A stretch of DNA of 64,000 bases from NCBI GenBank assembly GCA_964422925.1, contig CAYRDC010000001.1:171544-235543 (forward strand), given 5' to 3'. Made by a program: the position numbers and the translations under genes. Each line of letters begins with the position of its first letter. The stretch's first letter is position 1. The notes beneath the pieces were generated by a model. It was not told the origin of the DNA. It was given only the letters and a program-made list of their open reading frames with translations, and ran no database searches. The stretch comes from CAYRDC01 sp964422925. Lineage in GTDB: Bacteria; Bacteroidota; Bacteroidia; Chitinophagales; S012-47. This document shows, piece after piece, positions 26,393 to 34,357 of the stretch.

Positions 26393-26400
26393 TATCTTTG
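26393..26400 (+). promoter_or_regulatory. -7 element of the serS promoter
   Basis: TATCTTTG matches TAnnTTTG exactly and ends 15 bases before the serS ATG at 26416. No TTTG is visible at the expected upstream spacing. Confidence 0.5.
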
Positions 26401-26415
26401 CCCCAAAAACCAGCG

Positions 26416-27696
26416 ATGCTCACTTTATCTTACCTGCGAGAACACACCGATGAAGCCATTAGGAAGCTTAAAATAAAGCAGTTTGATGCCGGGAAACTGA
26501 TTGAAGAGATCCTTGCGCTGGATTCTTCCAGGAGAAAAATCCAGGCGGAAAGGGACGGGCTTCAGTCGGAAGCCAACCAGGCCTCGTGGGAAATCGGAAA
26601 GTTGTTTGCCCAGGGAAAGCAAGAGGAAGGACAAGCCCTCAGGGAAAAGGTGAGCGGTCTGAAAGAACGGATCAGGAAGCTGGAAACAGGTTACCGCGAA
26701 GCGAACGCCAAACTGCAGGAATTGCTGGTACAACTTCCGAATGTGCCGCATGAATCGGTGCCCGAAGGCAAATCCGCTGAAGACAACCGCATTGTCCGCG
26801 AAGGAAACAAAGTGCCGGACCTGGCCGGGGGGGGCCTGCCGCACTGGGACTTGGCCGCGAAATTCGGGATTATTGATTTTAAAACCGGAAATAAGATTAC
26901 CGGTTCCGGCTTCCCGTTGTTTGCAGGCCAGGGGGCCCGGCTGAAGCGGGCGCTGATCCGTTATTTTTTGGAAAAAGCCGGAAAAGCAGGGTACCGGGAA
27001 TTCATTCCACCGCTCATGGTAAATGCGGATTCGGCTTTCGGAACGGGCCAGCTGCCGGACAAGGAAGGACAGATGTACCGGGTTCCGGAAGATGACCTTT
27101 ATCTGGTTCCCACGGCTGAAGTGCCCCTGACCAATATTTACCGTGATGTGATTTTAAACGAAGATGACCTGCCGGTAAAACTTACCGCGTATACGCCATG
27201 CTTCAGGCGGGAAGCCGGGTCGTATGGAAAAGATGTGCGCGGGCTGAACCGGGTACACCAGTTCGACAAGGTCGAAATCGTGCAAATTGCCCACCCGAAC
27301 CACTCCTATGAAGTACTGGAAGAAATGGTGGCTCACGTGGAACACCTGGTGCGGGAGCTGGAATTGCCCTATCGCATTGTTCAGCTCTGCGGAGGGGATT
27401 TAAGCTTTACCTCCGCGCTCACCTACGATTTTGAAGTGTATTCAGCCGCTCAAGGGAAATGGCTCGAGGTAAGTTCTGTTTCGAATTTTGAGAGCTACCA
27501 GGCGAACCGGCTGAAACTGCGCTTCCGGGACAACCAAAAAAGAACCCGGTTGGCCCACACCCTAAACGGAAGCGCGCTGGCCCTCCCGAGAATTGTTGCT
27601 GCCCTACTGGAAAACAATCAGCAGGATGACGTAATCAACCTTCCCCAAGTGCTGCACCCTTATTTCGGAGACTCGGCTATTCGATTGACCCGGTAG
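26416..27696 (+). CDS. serS: Seryl-tRNA synthetase
   Basis: Charges tRNA-Ser. The 426-aa class II synthetase has an N-terminal coiled-coil arm at about residues 25-105, motif 2 TPCFRREAGSYGKDVRGLNR at about 255-274 and motif 3 ALPRIVAALLENNQ near 391-404. The ATG at 26416 begins with the family-typical MLTLSYLREH; an upstream in-frame ATG at 26314 would lie before the promoter. It is divergent from rho. Confidence 0.97.
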   Translation: MLTLSYLREHTDEAIRKLKIKQFDAGKLIEEILALDSSRRKIQAERDGLQSEANQASWEIGKLFAQGKQEEGQALREKVSGLKERIRKLETGYREANAKLQELLVQLPNVPHESVPEGKSAEDNRIVREGNKVPDLAGGGLPHWDLAAKFGIIDFKTGNKITGSGFPLFAGQGARLKRALIRYFLEKAGKAGYREFIPPLMVNADSAFGTGQLPDKEGQMYRVPEDDLYLVPTAEVPLTNIYRDVILNEDDLPVKLTAYTPCFRREAGSYGKDVRGLNRVHQFDKVEIVQIAHPNHSYEVLEEMVAHVEHLVRELELPYRIVQLCGGDLSFTSALTYDFEVYSAAQGKWLEVSSVSNFESYQANRLKLRFRDNQKRTRLAHTLNGSALALPRIVAALLENNQQDDVINLPQVLHPYFGDSAIRLTR

Positions 27697-27755
27697 GGGA
27701 GCTGCCAACATTTGCGTGAATATCAGTATATTCGGGTAGGCTAAAATCCCATCCA

Positions 27756-29972
27756 ATGATAAAACAGTTCCTGTTTTCGGCAGTTATGCTGCTGGGCGCT
27801 ATCTCTTTTGCGCAAACCTCGGGTGGTCCGGATCCCTACGGTTATACCTGGAAAAACAGCCTGGATGCCAACGGGCCGGCATACCAGTGGATAGACATCA
27901 GCCAGAAAGGCACCTTGGTAGCCGGGCTGTCTGATGACAATTCCATGGGCTGGATAAACATCGGATTTCCTTTTGTGTATTACTGGGGCAAGTTCGATAA
28001 GGTGCGCATAGGCTCCAACGGCTGGATTTCTTTTGAAAACACACAGAATATCGCACACGGTTTTCCGGACATTCCCACACCAGGAGGATCAGCGGGGGAC
28101 AATTATCTGGCACCGTTCATGGCAGACCTTTCTTTTGACGGAGCCGGTAACCCCGGCAAGTGTTATTACTGGACCAACTATACCGACACCTTTATCGTGA
28201 CCTTTGAAAATGTCCCTTATTGGACAGCAACCGCCCCCGGCTATACAGGGTCAAACAGCTTTCAGGTAATTCTGACCAACTCCGACAGCAGCATTACCTT
28301 CCAGTATCAAAATGTGCAACTGCCTCCGCAAATGACTAATCTGAACGACTTGGTGATCGGGATTGAAAATATTATCGGCAACATGGGGTTTGAAAACTAT
28401 CTGGACCAGATTCCGCCCAACCAGCTGGCACTGAAATACGATCATCCCGGGCAAACCAGCTACCAGGTGATCGATATTCAAACCCAGTGGGTTTTAAACC
28501 CGAAAAACGGAGCCGAATTCAAAACTTTTCTGGACACCGTTTGGCCCGCGTTGATGCTTGTAAATGGAGGGAATGCTGCCGTAAATACACCGTTTCAGGT
28601 TTCCCTGTTCATAAAAGACCAGTCCGGGGCACTGGTTTATTCGGGATATGATACCATTCAATCACTCAATGTAAATGATTCCTCTGTGGTGCAATTCTCC
28701 CTACCGTTCATTCCGGGCTCTCTGGGAACACACACGGTAATCGGGGGTTTCCTGTTGTTTAATGATCAGAATCCGGGGAATGACGCGCGAAGCGTGGAAC
28801 TGAACATTGTCACAAAGGCCAGCCAGGATGTGGTACTGGATTATGGAACCGGGGCACAGGACGGAAGCCTGTCCTGGAATGGCGGAAACGGGGGCGCGGG
28901 AATCTATATTGAGCCGCCATACTATCCTTTCACCATCAAAAAGCTGGAATATGATATTCCCACCGCGGGCGGGGACGGGTTTTATGCCCGGATTCTTGAC
29001 GATGACGGGCAGGGCGGGTCAGCGGGCACTGTGCTTTATGATTCGCTGATAAACGGCAACCAGGTAGCCGGTGGCGGCTATCATACGGTAAATATGTCCG
29101 GAACTGTAACGATTCAAGATGGAGGCTTTTATGTGGCGTGGTTGATGGGCGGGCCCAATATTTCCTTAGGGATGACTTCCGATGTGCCGATTTCGAACCA
29201 GACTTTTGAAGTGCTGAACAACGCCTGGACACCATACCGGGAAAGGAGCCTAAACGATTTTCGTATCCGCGTGATTGGTGATGGTGATTGTAATTTTAAT
29301 CCGGTACTGAACCTGTCAGGGAACCAGATTTTGTGTTTGGGCTCATCTGTTACCTTGAAGATTCAGTCGCCCCCGGGAAACAATCAATGGAACAATGGAA
29401 ATAATGGCGACAGCCTGGTTGTAACCCAGCCCGGGGATTATTTTGCGATTGTAACCACTCAATCCGGGTGCGTTGACACGACCCCGGTGGTACATTTCGA
29501 TCCGGCAACGCCTATTGTGCCCTCAATCACTTACTCGGGCGGTACCTTGTTTTGCAGCGCGGCACAATCTTATCAATGGTATTTAAACGGCAACCCCATA
29601 CCTGGCGCTACCGCAAGCCAGTACCAGCCAACCCAATCGGGAAATTATTCTGCAGAAACCACCGACATTAATGGATGCAAAGCGGTGTCCAATGTGATTC
29701 AGGTTACCATTACGGGAATTGACAATAAATCAGTTCCTATTCTGGAGGTTTACCCTGTTCCCGCTGATGAAACATTGTGTTTTGGTTCTACGGAGAATGA
29801 CCAATGGCAGATAAGGCTTCTGAATCTGGCGGGAGAAACCCTTTCTGGTCATGTGTTTACAGGCAGAGGCAACAACTGCATCGAAACAGGCGCTCTTCCA
29901 GCAGGGATATATCTTGTTGAAGCGGTTTCCGGAGGCAAGAAGCAAATGTTATTGGTGCCGGTGATGCATTAG
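27756..29972 (+). CDS. Secreted protein with type IX sorting domain
   Basis: A 738-aa exported protein with a signal peptide (cleavage near AISFAQ). The N-terminal region is rich in aromatic and Gly residues (about residues 20-230) and resembles nidogen-type or surface beta-sandwich repeats. A middle of Ig-like modules follows, including a segment CLGSSVTLKIQSPPG, then SYQWYLNGNPIPGATAS and NYSAETTDINGCK. The C-terminal Por secretion domain at about 660-738 contains EVYPVPADETL and LPAGIYLVEAVSGGK. It is probably surface-attached through type IX secretion. Its ligand or function is unknown. Confidence 0.82.
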   Translation: MIKQFLFSAVMLLGAISFAQTSGGPDPYGYTWKNSLDANGPAYQWIDISQKGTLVAGLSDDNSMGWINIGFPFVYYWGKFDKVRIGSNGWISFENTQNIAHGFPDIPTPGGSAGDNYLAPFMADLSFDGAGNPGKCYYWTNYTDTFIVTFENVPYWTATAPGYTGSNSFQVILTNSDSSITFQYQNVQLPPQMTNLNDLVIGIENIIGNMGFENYLDQIPPNQLALKYDHPGQTSYQVIDIQTQWVLNPKNGAEFKTFLDTVWPALMLVNGGNAAVNTPFQVSLFIKDQSGALVYSGYDTIQSLNVNDSSVVQFSLPFIPGSLGTHTVIGGFLLFNDQNPGNDARSVELNIVTKASQDVVLDYGTGAQDGSLSWNGGNGGAGIYIEPPYYPFTIKKLEYDIPTAGGDGFYARILDDDGQGGSAGTVLYDSLINGNQVAGGGYHTVNMSGTVTIQDGGFYVAWLMGGPNISLGMTSDVPISNQTFEVLNNAWTPYRERSLNDFRIRVIGDGDCNFNPVLNLSGNQILCLGSSVTLKIQSPPGNNQWNNGNNGDSLVVTQPGDYFAIVTTQSGCVDTTPVVHFDPATPIVPSITYSGGTLFCSAAQSYQWYLNGNPIPGATASQYQPTQSGNYSAETTDINGCKAVSNVIQVTITGIDNKSVPILEVYPVPADETLCFGSTENDQWQIRLLNLAGETLSGHVFTGRGNNCIETGALPAGIYLVEAVSGGKKQMLLVPVMH

Positions 29973-31541
29973 TCAGGGTGCTGGAAAGGTTATTACCTGA
30001 TCCCAGTTCGGCTTCACCTCAATAGTGCCGGGGTATGCAATGAAGGGCTCGGGCAATTGGTGGGTTTCAAAATTCCCCGGGTCCCAGCAGGTGTTTCCGT
30101 TTATGTCCCGGTATACTAAAGCCAGGTATTTTCCGGGCAGCAAATAGTTGAATAACAGACTGTTGTCGGTAATTGCCCGTTCATAGAGCGGTTGTTTGCT
30201 GTTTTCATTGTATAAGCGGAAGATATATGCGCCATCCAGGTAGCCGGGTGGAAAATCGATTTCGAGTTTAGAAAACGAATTCTCAGGTACAGAAACAATT
30301 ATTTTTTTCCTGCCGCTAATGGTTCTGTCCCACGCCTCAAATGTATGATCTTCAAAAATCAGCTCGCAGGATTCACCGGGCTTGAAAGGATATTCAATCA
30401 AAGGCTTATCCGGCCTTATGAATGAGGAAGGGGCAATTACAGTATCGTGTCCTGATAAAATGTGTATTTTATTGGGGAAAAACTGTTTAACAGCGTATTT
30501 TAATTGAATTCCTATTGGACCAGGCATCTTCAGGAAAATGCTGTCCTTCTGATGGAAGAATGAAGTATCGTTTTTCTTATTTTCCGGAGGCGTAAATTTC
30601 AATGTATCCGTTCTGCTTCCTAAATGGACGTAAACCGGGAGGCTGAAGGTATCCGGCAAGAAGAACATGGAATCGTTTTGCTTGTTTGGAAAGACGTTCA
30701 GGGTATCTGATCCCGAAATTATAACAGGAACAGGGCAGGATGAAGTGTTGAGATGAATCCAGCACACTCCGGATTTGGTCACTCCTTTGCCCGTAACATA
30801 CGATTGCCGGGCCGGTTCGTACAGCTGGATGTTCTGTTGTGATGAGTCATTTGAAGGAAGAATGTGACCCGGAATAAAACCCAGTAACTCTCCGGGATCT
30901 GCATGATAATTCGCGTTTTTATCCTCAAGGGCAATGAGGGTGAACGGTTTTTCTGGTAAATACGAGAACCTGAACCTGCCGTTCTTATCCGGATAAGTCA
31001 CATAAGATGGCATTGATTTTAGAACAAGAGAGTCTTCGCTTCCATTATATAGCATTACGCGAACGCTGGAGAAATCTACCGGGAATGGATAATTGATTTT
31101 TCCTGCAATCTGGAGAGAATCGATAGAGGTACCAGTTGAAAAGACCAGTGAATATCCCTGAAGGGTATTGCCCTCATTAAGATCGCGGATGGATGCTCCA
31201 AAATTGATGGTGTAAGTTGTATTCTCCAGAAGTGGCTTATGGAACTGAATGGAAAGATGTTTTTTACTGGAGTGGAATTTTGGTTGTTCTGAGGGCTTTG
31301 GAGATATAATAATTTCTTTTTCAGGAGAAAACAACCGTATAAATTCATCAAAGTAAACATCTATTTTATTTCTATCCATGTTGGTTTCCATAGAAGACGG
31401 GGTAGACCTGATTACTCTGGGAGGGGTAATGTCTTTCGGGCCACCGCTTGGGGCCTGAACGTTGGCACAGGAGGGCAAAAGTACAGGAAGCAAGGACGAA
31501 AAAATCAAAATGGAACAGGTGTGAATCTGGCGGATTTTCAT
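29973..31541 (-). CDS. Ig-like domain lipoprotein
   Basis: A 522-aa lipoprotein with lipobox LLPSC at about residues 21-25, followed by the stretch ANVQAPSGGPKDITPPRVIR common to a Bacteroidota family with an N-terminal SbsA-type Ig-like domain (about 40-135, NTTYTINFGASIRDLNEGNT). The rest is beta-rich with no enzyme motif. Its start overlaps the mnmG stop in ATGA, and its stop abuts the stop of the type IX protein. The function is not known. Confidence 0.8.
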   Translation of the reverse strand: MKIRQIHTCSILIFSSLLPVLLPSCANVQAPSGGPKDITPPRVIRSTPSSMETNMDRNKIDVYFDEFIRLFSPEKEIIISPKPSEQPKFHSSKKHLSIQFHKPLLENTTYTINFGASIRDLNEGNTLQGYSLVFSTGTSIDSLQIAGKINYPFPVDFSSVRVMLYNGSEDSLVLKSMPSYVTYPDKNGRFRFSYLPEKPFTLIALEDKNANYHADPGELLGFIPGHILPSNDSSQQNIQLYEPARQSYVTGKGVTKSGVCWIHLNTSSCPVPVIISGSDTLNVFPNKQNDSMFFLPDTFSLPVYVHLGSRTDTLKFTPPENKKNDTSFFHQKDSIFLKMPGPIGIQLKYAVKQFFPNKIHILSGHDTVIAPSSFIRPDKPLIEYPFKPGESCELIFEDHTFEAWDRTISGRKKIIVSVPENSFSKLEIDFPPGYLDGAYIFRLYNENSKQPLYERAITDNSLLFNYLLPGKYLALVYRDINGNTCWDPGNFETHQLPEPFIAYPGTIEVKPNWDQVITFPAP

Positions 31542-33400
31542 CTCCCCAAATGTACCATAAGTACGGAAATATCGGAAGGAGAAACGCCACTGATTCTTGC
31601 GGCCTGCCCGATGGTGGCCGGCCTGATTTTGGTGAGTTTTTCCCTGGCCTCAGTAGAGAGCCCGTGCATGGAGTGATAATCCACCTTTTCGGAAATGGGG
31701 ATTCTTTCAAGACGCTTCATTTTTTCAGCCAGTTCTTTTTCCTTTATGATATATTGCTCGTATTTTATTTGTATATCTGCCTGTTCTATTTGTTCTTCTG
31801 TAAATTCCTTCAGAAAATTGTTGAATGTTTCAAAATATTGCGCGGCATCCCGAAGCGTAATTTGAGGCCTTTGCAACAATTGATAAAGCTTCACTTTCTG
31901 CTGAATGGACGAGGTATTTTTGGCCGTTAGTAACGAATTGGCCAGGTCCGGGTTAACACTGTATTGTCTGGCAAAATCCAAAATCTTGCGCACCGCCTCT
32001 TTTTTCCCGGCAACCGCTTTCATCCTGGATTCATCCGCGAGGCCCAGGCGGTATGATTTTTCCGTAAGGCGCAAGTCTGCATTATCCTGACGCAGGAGTA
32101 TCCTGAATTCTGCCCTTGAAGTAAACATCCGGTACGGCTCTTCGGTACCTTTGTTGATCAGATCATCGATAAGGACACCGATATATGCCTCATCGCGGGC
32201 AAGGACCATCATTTCCTTGTTATGGATCTTTTGATGCGCGTTGATCCCTGCCATTAATCCCTGGCAGGCGGCTTCTTCATAACCGGTGGTTCCGTTAATT
32301 TGGCCGGCAAAAAACAGATTCCGGATCAGCTTGGTTTCAAGCGTATGGTTTAATTGCGTTGGAGGAAAATAATCATATTCAATGGCATAGCCGGGGCGAA
32401 AAATCCGCGCGTTTTCAAAACCAGGAATTTTCTGAAGTGCCTTGTATTGAACTTCTTCCGGCAGGGAAGTGGAAAATCCGTTTACATACACCTCTACGGT
32501 ATCCCACCCTTCCGGTTCAACAAATATTTGGTGACGGTCTTTATTGGAAAAGCGGTCAATCTTGTCTTCAATCGAGGGACAATAACGCGGCCCGATCCCT
32601 TTGATTCTGCCGGTAAACATGGGAGATTCGGCAAAACCTGTTTTCAGGATTTGGTGCACTTCCGGATTGGTATAAGTGATATAGCAACTTCGTTGTTTTT
32701 TCAGCGAAGGGGTATTGGTAAAGGAAAACTTGCCCGGAGGGTCATCTCCCTTTTGTTCTTCCATACGACTGTAATTCAGGGAGCGGCCATCAACCCGGGG
32801 CGGGGTGCCCGTTTTCATCCTGCCTTGTTCAAACCCGAGGGAAACCAGCTGTTCTGTCAGGTCGGTTGCCGATATTTCTCCCACCCTGCCGCCACCGAAT
32901 TGTTTGGAGCCAATGTGTATGATCCCGTTCAGGAAGGTGCCGTTTGTAAGGATTACTGCTTTTGCTTTGATTTCATGCCCACGGTTTGTCTTAACCCCCG
33001 TTACCGCATTGTCCTTAACCAGTATCCTAACCACCATATCCTGCCAAAACGCAACATTAGGGGTTTTTTCGAGCATAATGCGCCATTCCCTGGCAAACAG
33101 CAGACGGTCGTTTTGCGTGCGCGGGCTCCACATGGCCGGCCCTTTGGATTTATTGAGCATACGGAATTGAATAGCGGTTTTATCCGAAACTATACCGGAA
33201 TACCCGCCCATAGCATCAATTTCGCGTACAATCTGTCCTTTGGCCACCCCACCCATTGCCGGGTTGCAGGACATCTGGGCAATGGTTTGCATGTTCATGG
33301 TAACCAGCAGGACCGAAGATCCCAGGTTGGCTGCCGCTGCCGCTGCTTCACAACCGGCATGCCCTCCACCCACTACGATGATGTCGTATTCCTTAAACAC
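31538..33400 (-). CDS. mnmG: tRNA uridine 5-carboxymethylaminomethyl modification enzyme MnmG
   Basis: MnmG (GidA) with MnmE modifies the wobble uridine U34 of several tRNAs using FAD. The 620-aa protein has the N-terminal FAD-binding motif DIIVVGGGHAGCEAA at about residues 6-20, the family segments MSCNPAMGGVAKGQIVREID and GTFLNGIIHIGSKQFGGGR, and the C-terminal helical domain ending ARISGVSPSDISVLMVHLG. The start is GTG at 33400, as the family N-terminus begins there. A TAATTTTG box lies 4 bases upstream and parS-like palindromes beyond it. Confidence 0.97.
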   Translation of the reverse strand: MFKEYDIIVVGGGHAGCEAAAAAANLGSSVLLVTMNMQTIAQMSCNPAMGGVAKGQIVREIDAMGGYSGIVSDKTAIQFRMLNKSKGPAMWSPRTQNDRLLFAREWRIMLEKTPNVAFWQDMVVRILVKDNAVTGVKTNRGHEIKAKAVILTNGTFLNGIIHIGSKQFGGGRVGEISATDLTEQLVSLGFEQGRMKTGTPPRVDGRSLNYSRMEEQKGDDPPGKFSFTNTPSLKKQRSCYITYTNPEVHQILKTGFAESPMFTGRIKGIGPRYCPSIEDKIDRFSNKDRHQIFVEPEGWDTVEVYVNGFSTSLPEEVQYKALQKIPGFENARIFRPGYAIEYDYFPPTQLNHTLETKLIRNLFFAGQINGTTGYEEAACQGLMAGINAHQKIHNKEMMVLARDEAYIGVLIDDLINKGTEEPYRMFTSRAEFRILLRQDNADLRLTEKSYRLGLADESRMKAVAGKKEAVRKILDFARQYSVNPDLANSLLTAKNTSSIQQKVKLYQLLQRPQITLRDAAQYFETFNNFLKEFTEEQIEQADIQIKYEQYIIKEKELAEKMKRLERIPISEKVDYHSMHGLSTEAREKLTKIRPATIGQAARISGVSPSDISVLMVHLGR

Positions 33401-33404
33401 GCAG

Positions 33405-33412
33405 CAAAATTA
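33405..33412 (-). promoter_or_regulatory. Possible -7 element before mnmG
   Basis: On the minus strand TAATTTTG matches TAnnTTTG and ends 4 bases before the mnmG GTG. There is no -33 match at the usual spacing. If used, the message would be leaderless from a GTG; otherwise mnmG is read from upstream through ybeY. Confidence 0.35.
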
Positions 33413-33423
33413 CAGGTTTGAAA

Positions 33424-33439
33424 AGTTTCACGTGGAACA
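33424..33439. other. parS-like site 1
   Basis: AGTTTCACGTGGAACA differs from TGTTTCACGTGGAACA only at its first base. The latter is the reverse complement of TGTTCCACGTGAAACA, a known form of the ParB-binding parS sequence. It lies in the 63-base gap between ybeY and mnmG, 20 bases from a second, fully palindromic copy. Confidence 0.75.
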
Positions 33440-33459
33440 AACCCCAAGGGCAGCAAAAA

Positions 33460-33475
33460 CGTTTCACGTGAAACT
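33460..33475. other. parS-like site 2, overlapping the ybeY stop
   Basis: CGTTTCACGTGAAACT contains the perfect 14-base palindrome GTTTCACGTGAAAC, the core of parS (TGTTTCACGTGAAACA). Only the outermost base on each side differs. It covers the last codons and the stop of ybeY. Two such sites 36 bases apart (start to start) are very unlikely by chance. Confidence 0.82.
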
Positions 33476-33895
33476 TTTTTTGAAAAGATTCAGATAATAA
33501 TCTTCCTTTTGGCGCATGATTCGTTGTTCTTCCTTTGACGTGTCAGTGTAGCCAAGCAGATGAAGCAGGCCGTGGATCATTACGCGTTTCAATTCTTCCT
33601 CTAAAGGTACCGCGTATTTCCGGGCATTGTCCTGAATGCGCTCAATCGACAAAAAAACGTCTCCTTCTATTGATTTACAGCTATTAGAATATTCAAAGGT
33701 AATTACATCAGTGTAAAAATCATGCTTCAGGTGTTCCTGGTTAATTTCCAGTAACCTGTTGTCAGAGCAAAAGATATAATTAAGCGATTTGATTTTGCAT
33801 CCCTCTTCAAGGGCAGCGGCATGTAACCAGCTTTTTGTTTTACGCTTGTTTGGAAGGCTGTATTGGATGTCTTCTGAATGAAACCAAATTCCCAA
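33464..33895 (-). CDS. ybeY: Endoribonuclease YbeY (rRNA maturation)
   Basis: A 143-aa single-metal RNase involved in 16S rRNA 3' processing and ribosome quality control. The metal motif is HGLLHLLGYTD near residues 109-119. The first two His are kept, while the third position of the HGxLHLxGYDH form is Asp, a variant also seen in other Bacteroidota as far as I recall. The start is TTG at 33895, giving the family N-terminus. The 3' end carries a parS-like palindrome. Confidence 0.92.
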   Translation of the reverse strand: MGIWFHSEDIQYSLPNKRKTKSWLHAAALEEGCKIKSLNYIFCSDNRLLEINQEHLKHDFYTDVITFEYSNSCKSIEGDVFLSIERIQDNARKYAVPLEEELKRVMIHGLLHLLGYTDTSKEEQRIMRQKEDYYLNLFKKSFT

Positions 33896-33907
33896 TGAAG
33901 GAGGGAT

Positions 33908-34318
33908 TTAGTATTTGAAAGTCAGCTCCACCGTATTTCCACCATTTGAAAAAACCACCAGGTCAGACAAGTGTTCCATCAAGAAAACGCCTCTGCCAGT
34001 AGGCTTTTCAATGTTTTCCGGGGCAGTGGGGTCCGGAAGGTTGGTGTAATCAAAACCCTCGCCTTCGTCCGCTACAGTAAAGGTAATCTGCTTGTCATCG
34101 TAAACAACCCGTATATCAACAACTTTTTCCGGGTTGGCCCGGTTTCCGTGGATAATAGCATTATTTACTGCTTCCGTCAAGGCAACCAGTATGTTGCCAT
34201 ACACTTCATCATTCAGGGAAAGATCGGTTCGAATGGATTCTACAAGAGGTTCGATCTTGACAATGTTTTCAGGCGATGAAGGCAGTTTTAATTGATATTT
34301 TTCAAGCTCGGTTAGCAT
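33908..34318 (-). CDS. Anti-sigma-factor-type ATP-binding kinase domain protein
   Basis: A 136-aa GHKL ATPase of the RsbW/SpoIIAB type. The N box is ALTEAVNNAIIHGN at about residues 49-62, and the G1/G2 regions VADEGEGFDYTNLPDP and GRGVFLMEHLSD are present. Such proteins act as serine kinases and anti-sigma factors in partner-switch regulation, but no antagonist or phosphatase gene is adjacent. ATG at 34318 is chosen; a GTG three codons upstream is possible. It follows the large coiled-coil gene by about 40 bases. Confidence 0.88.
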   Translation of the reverse strand: MLTELEKYQLKLPSSPENIVKIEPLVESIRTDLSLNDEVYGNILVALTEAVNNAIIHGNRANPEKVVDIRVVYDDKQITFTVADEGEGFDYTNLPDPTAPENIEKPTGRGVFLMEHLSDLVVFSNGGNTVELTFKY

Positions 34319-34357
34319 AAGTCCCACCCCATTTAAGATGCAAATCCGGCAAATAGA

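Noticed and set aside
27329..27344. TGGCTCACGTGGAACA inside serS, two mismatches from a parS form.
   Set aside because: Two mismatches within a coding sequence can arise by chance, and the left arm is poor; kept only as a possible weak third site.
32354..33421. A plus-strand open frame of 355 codons opposite mnmG.
   Set aside because: Lies wholly over conserved MnmG motifs and shows no protein-like composition.
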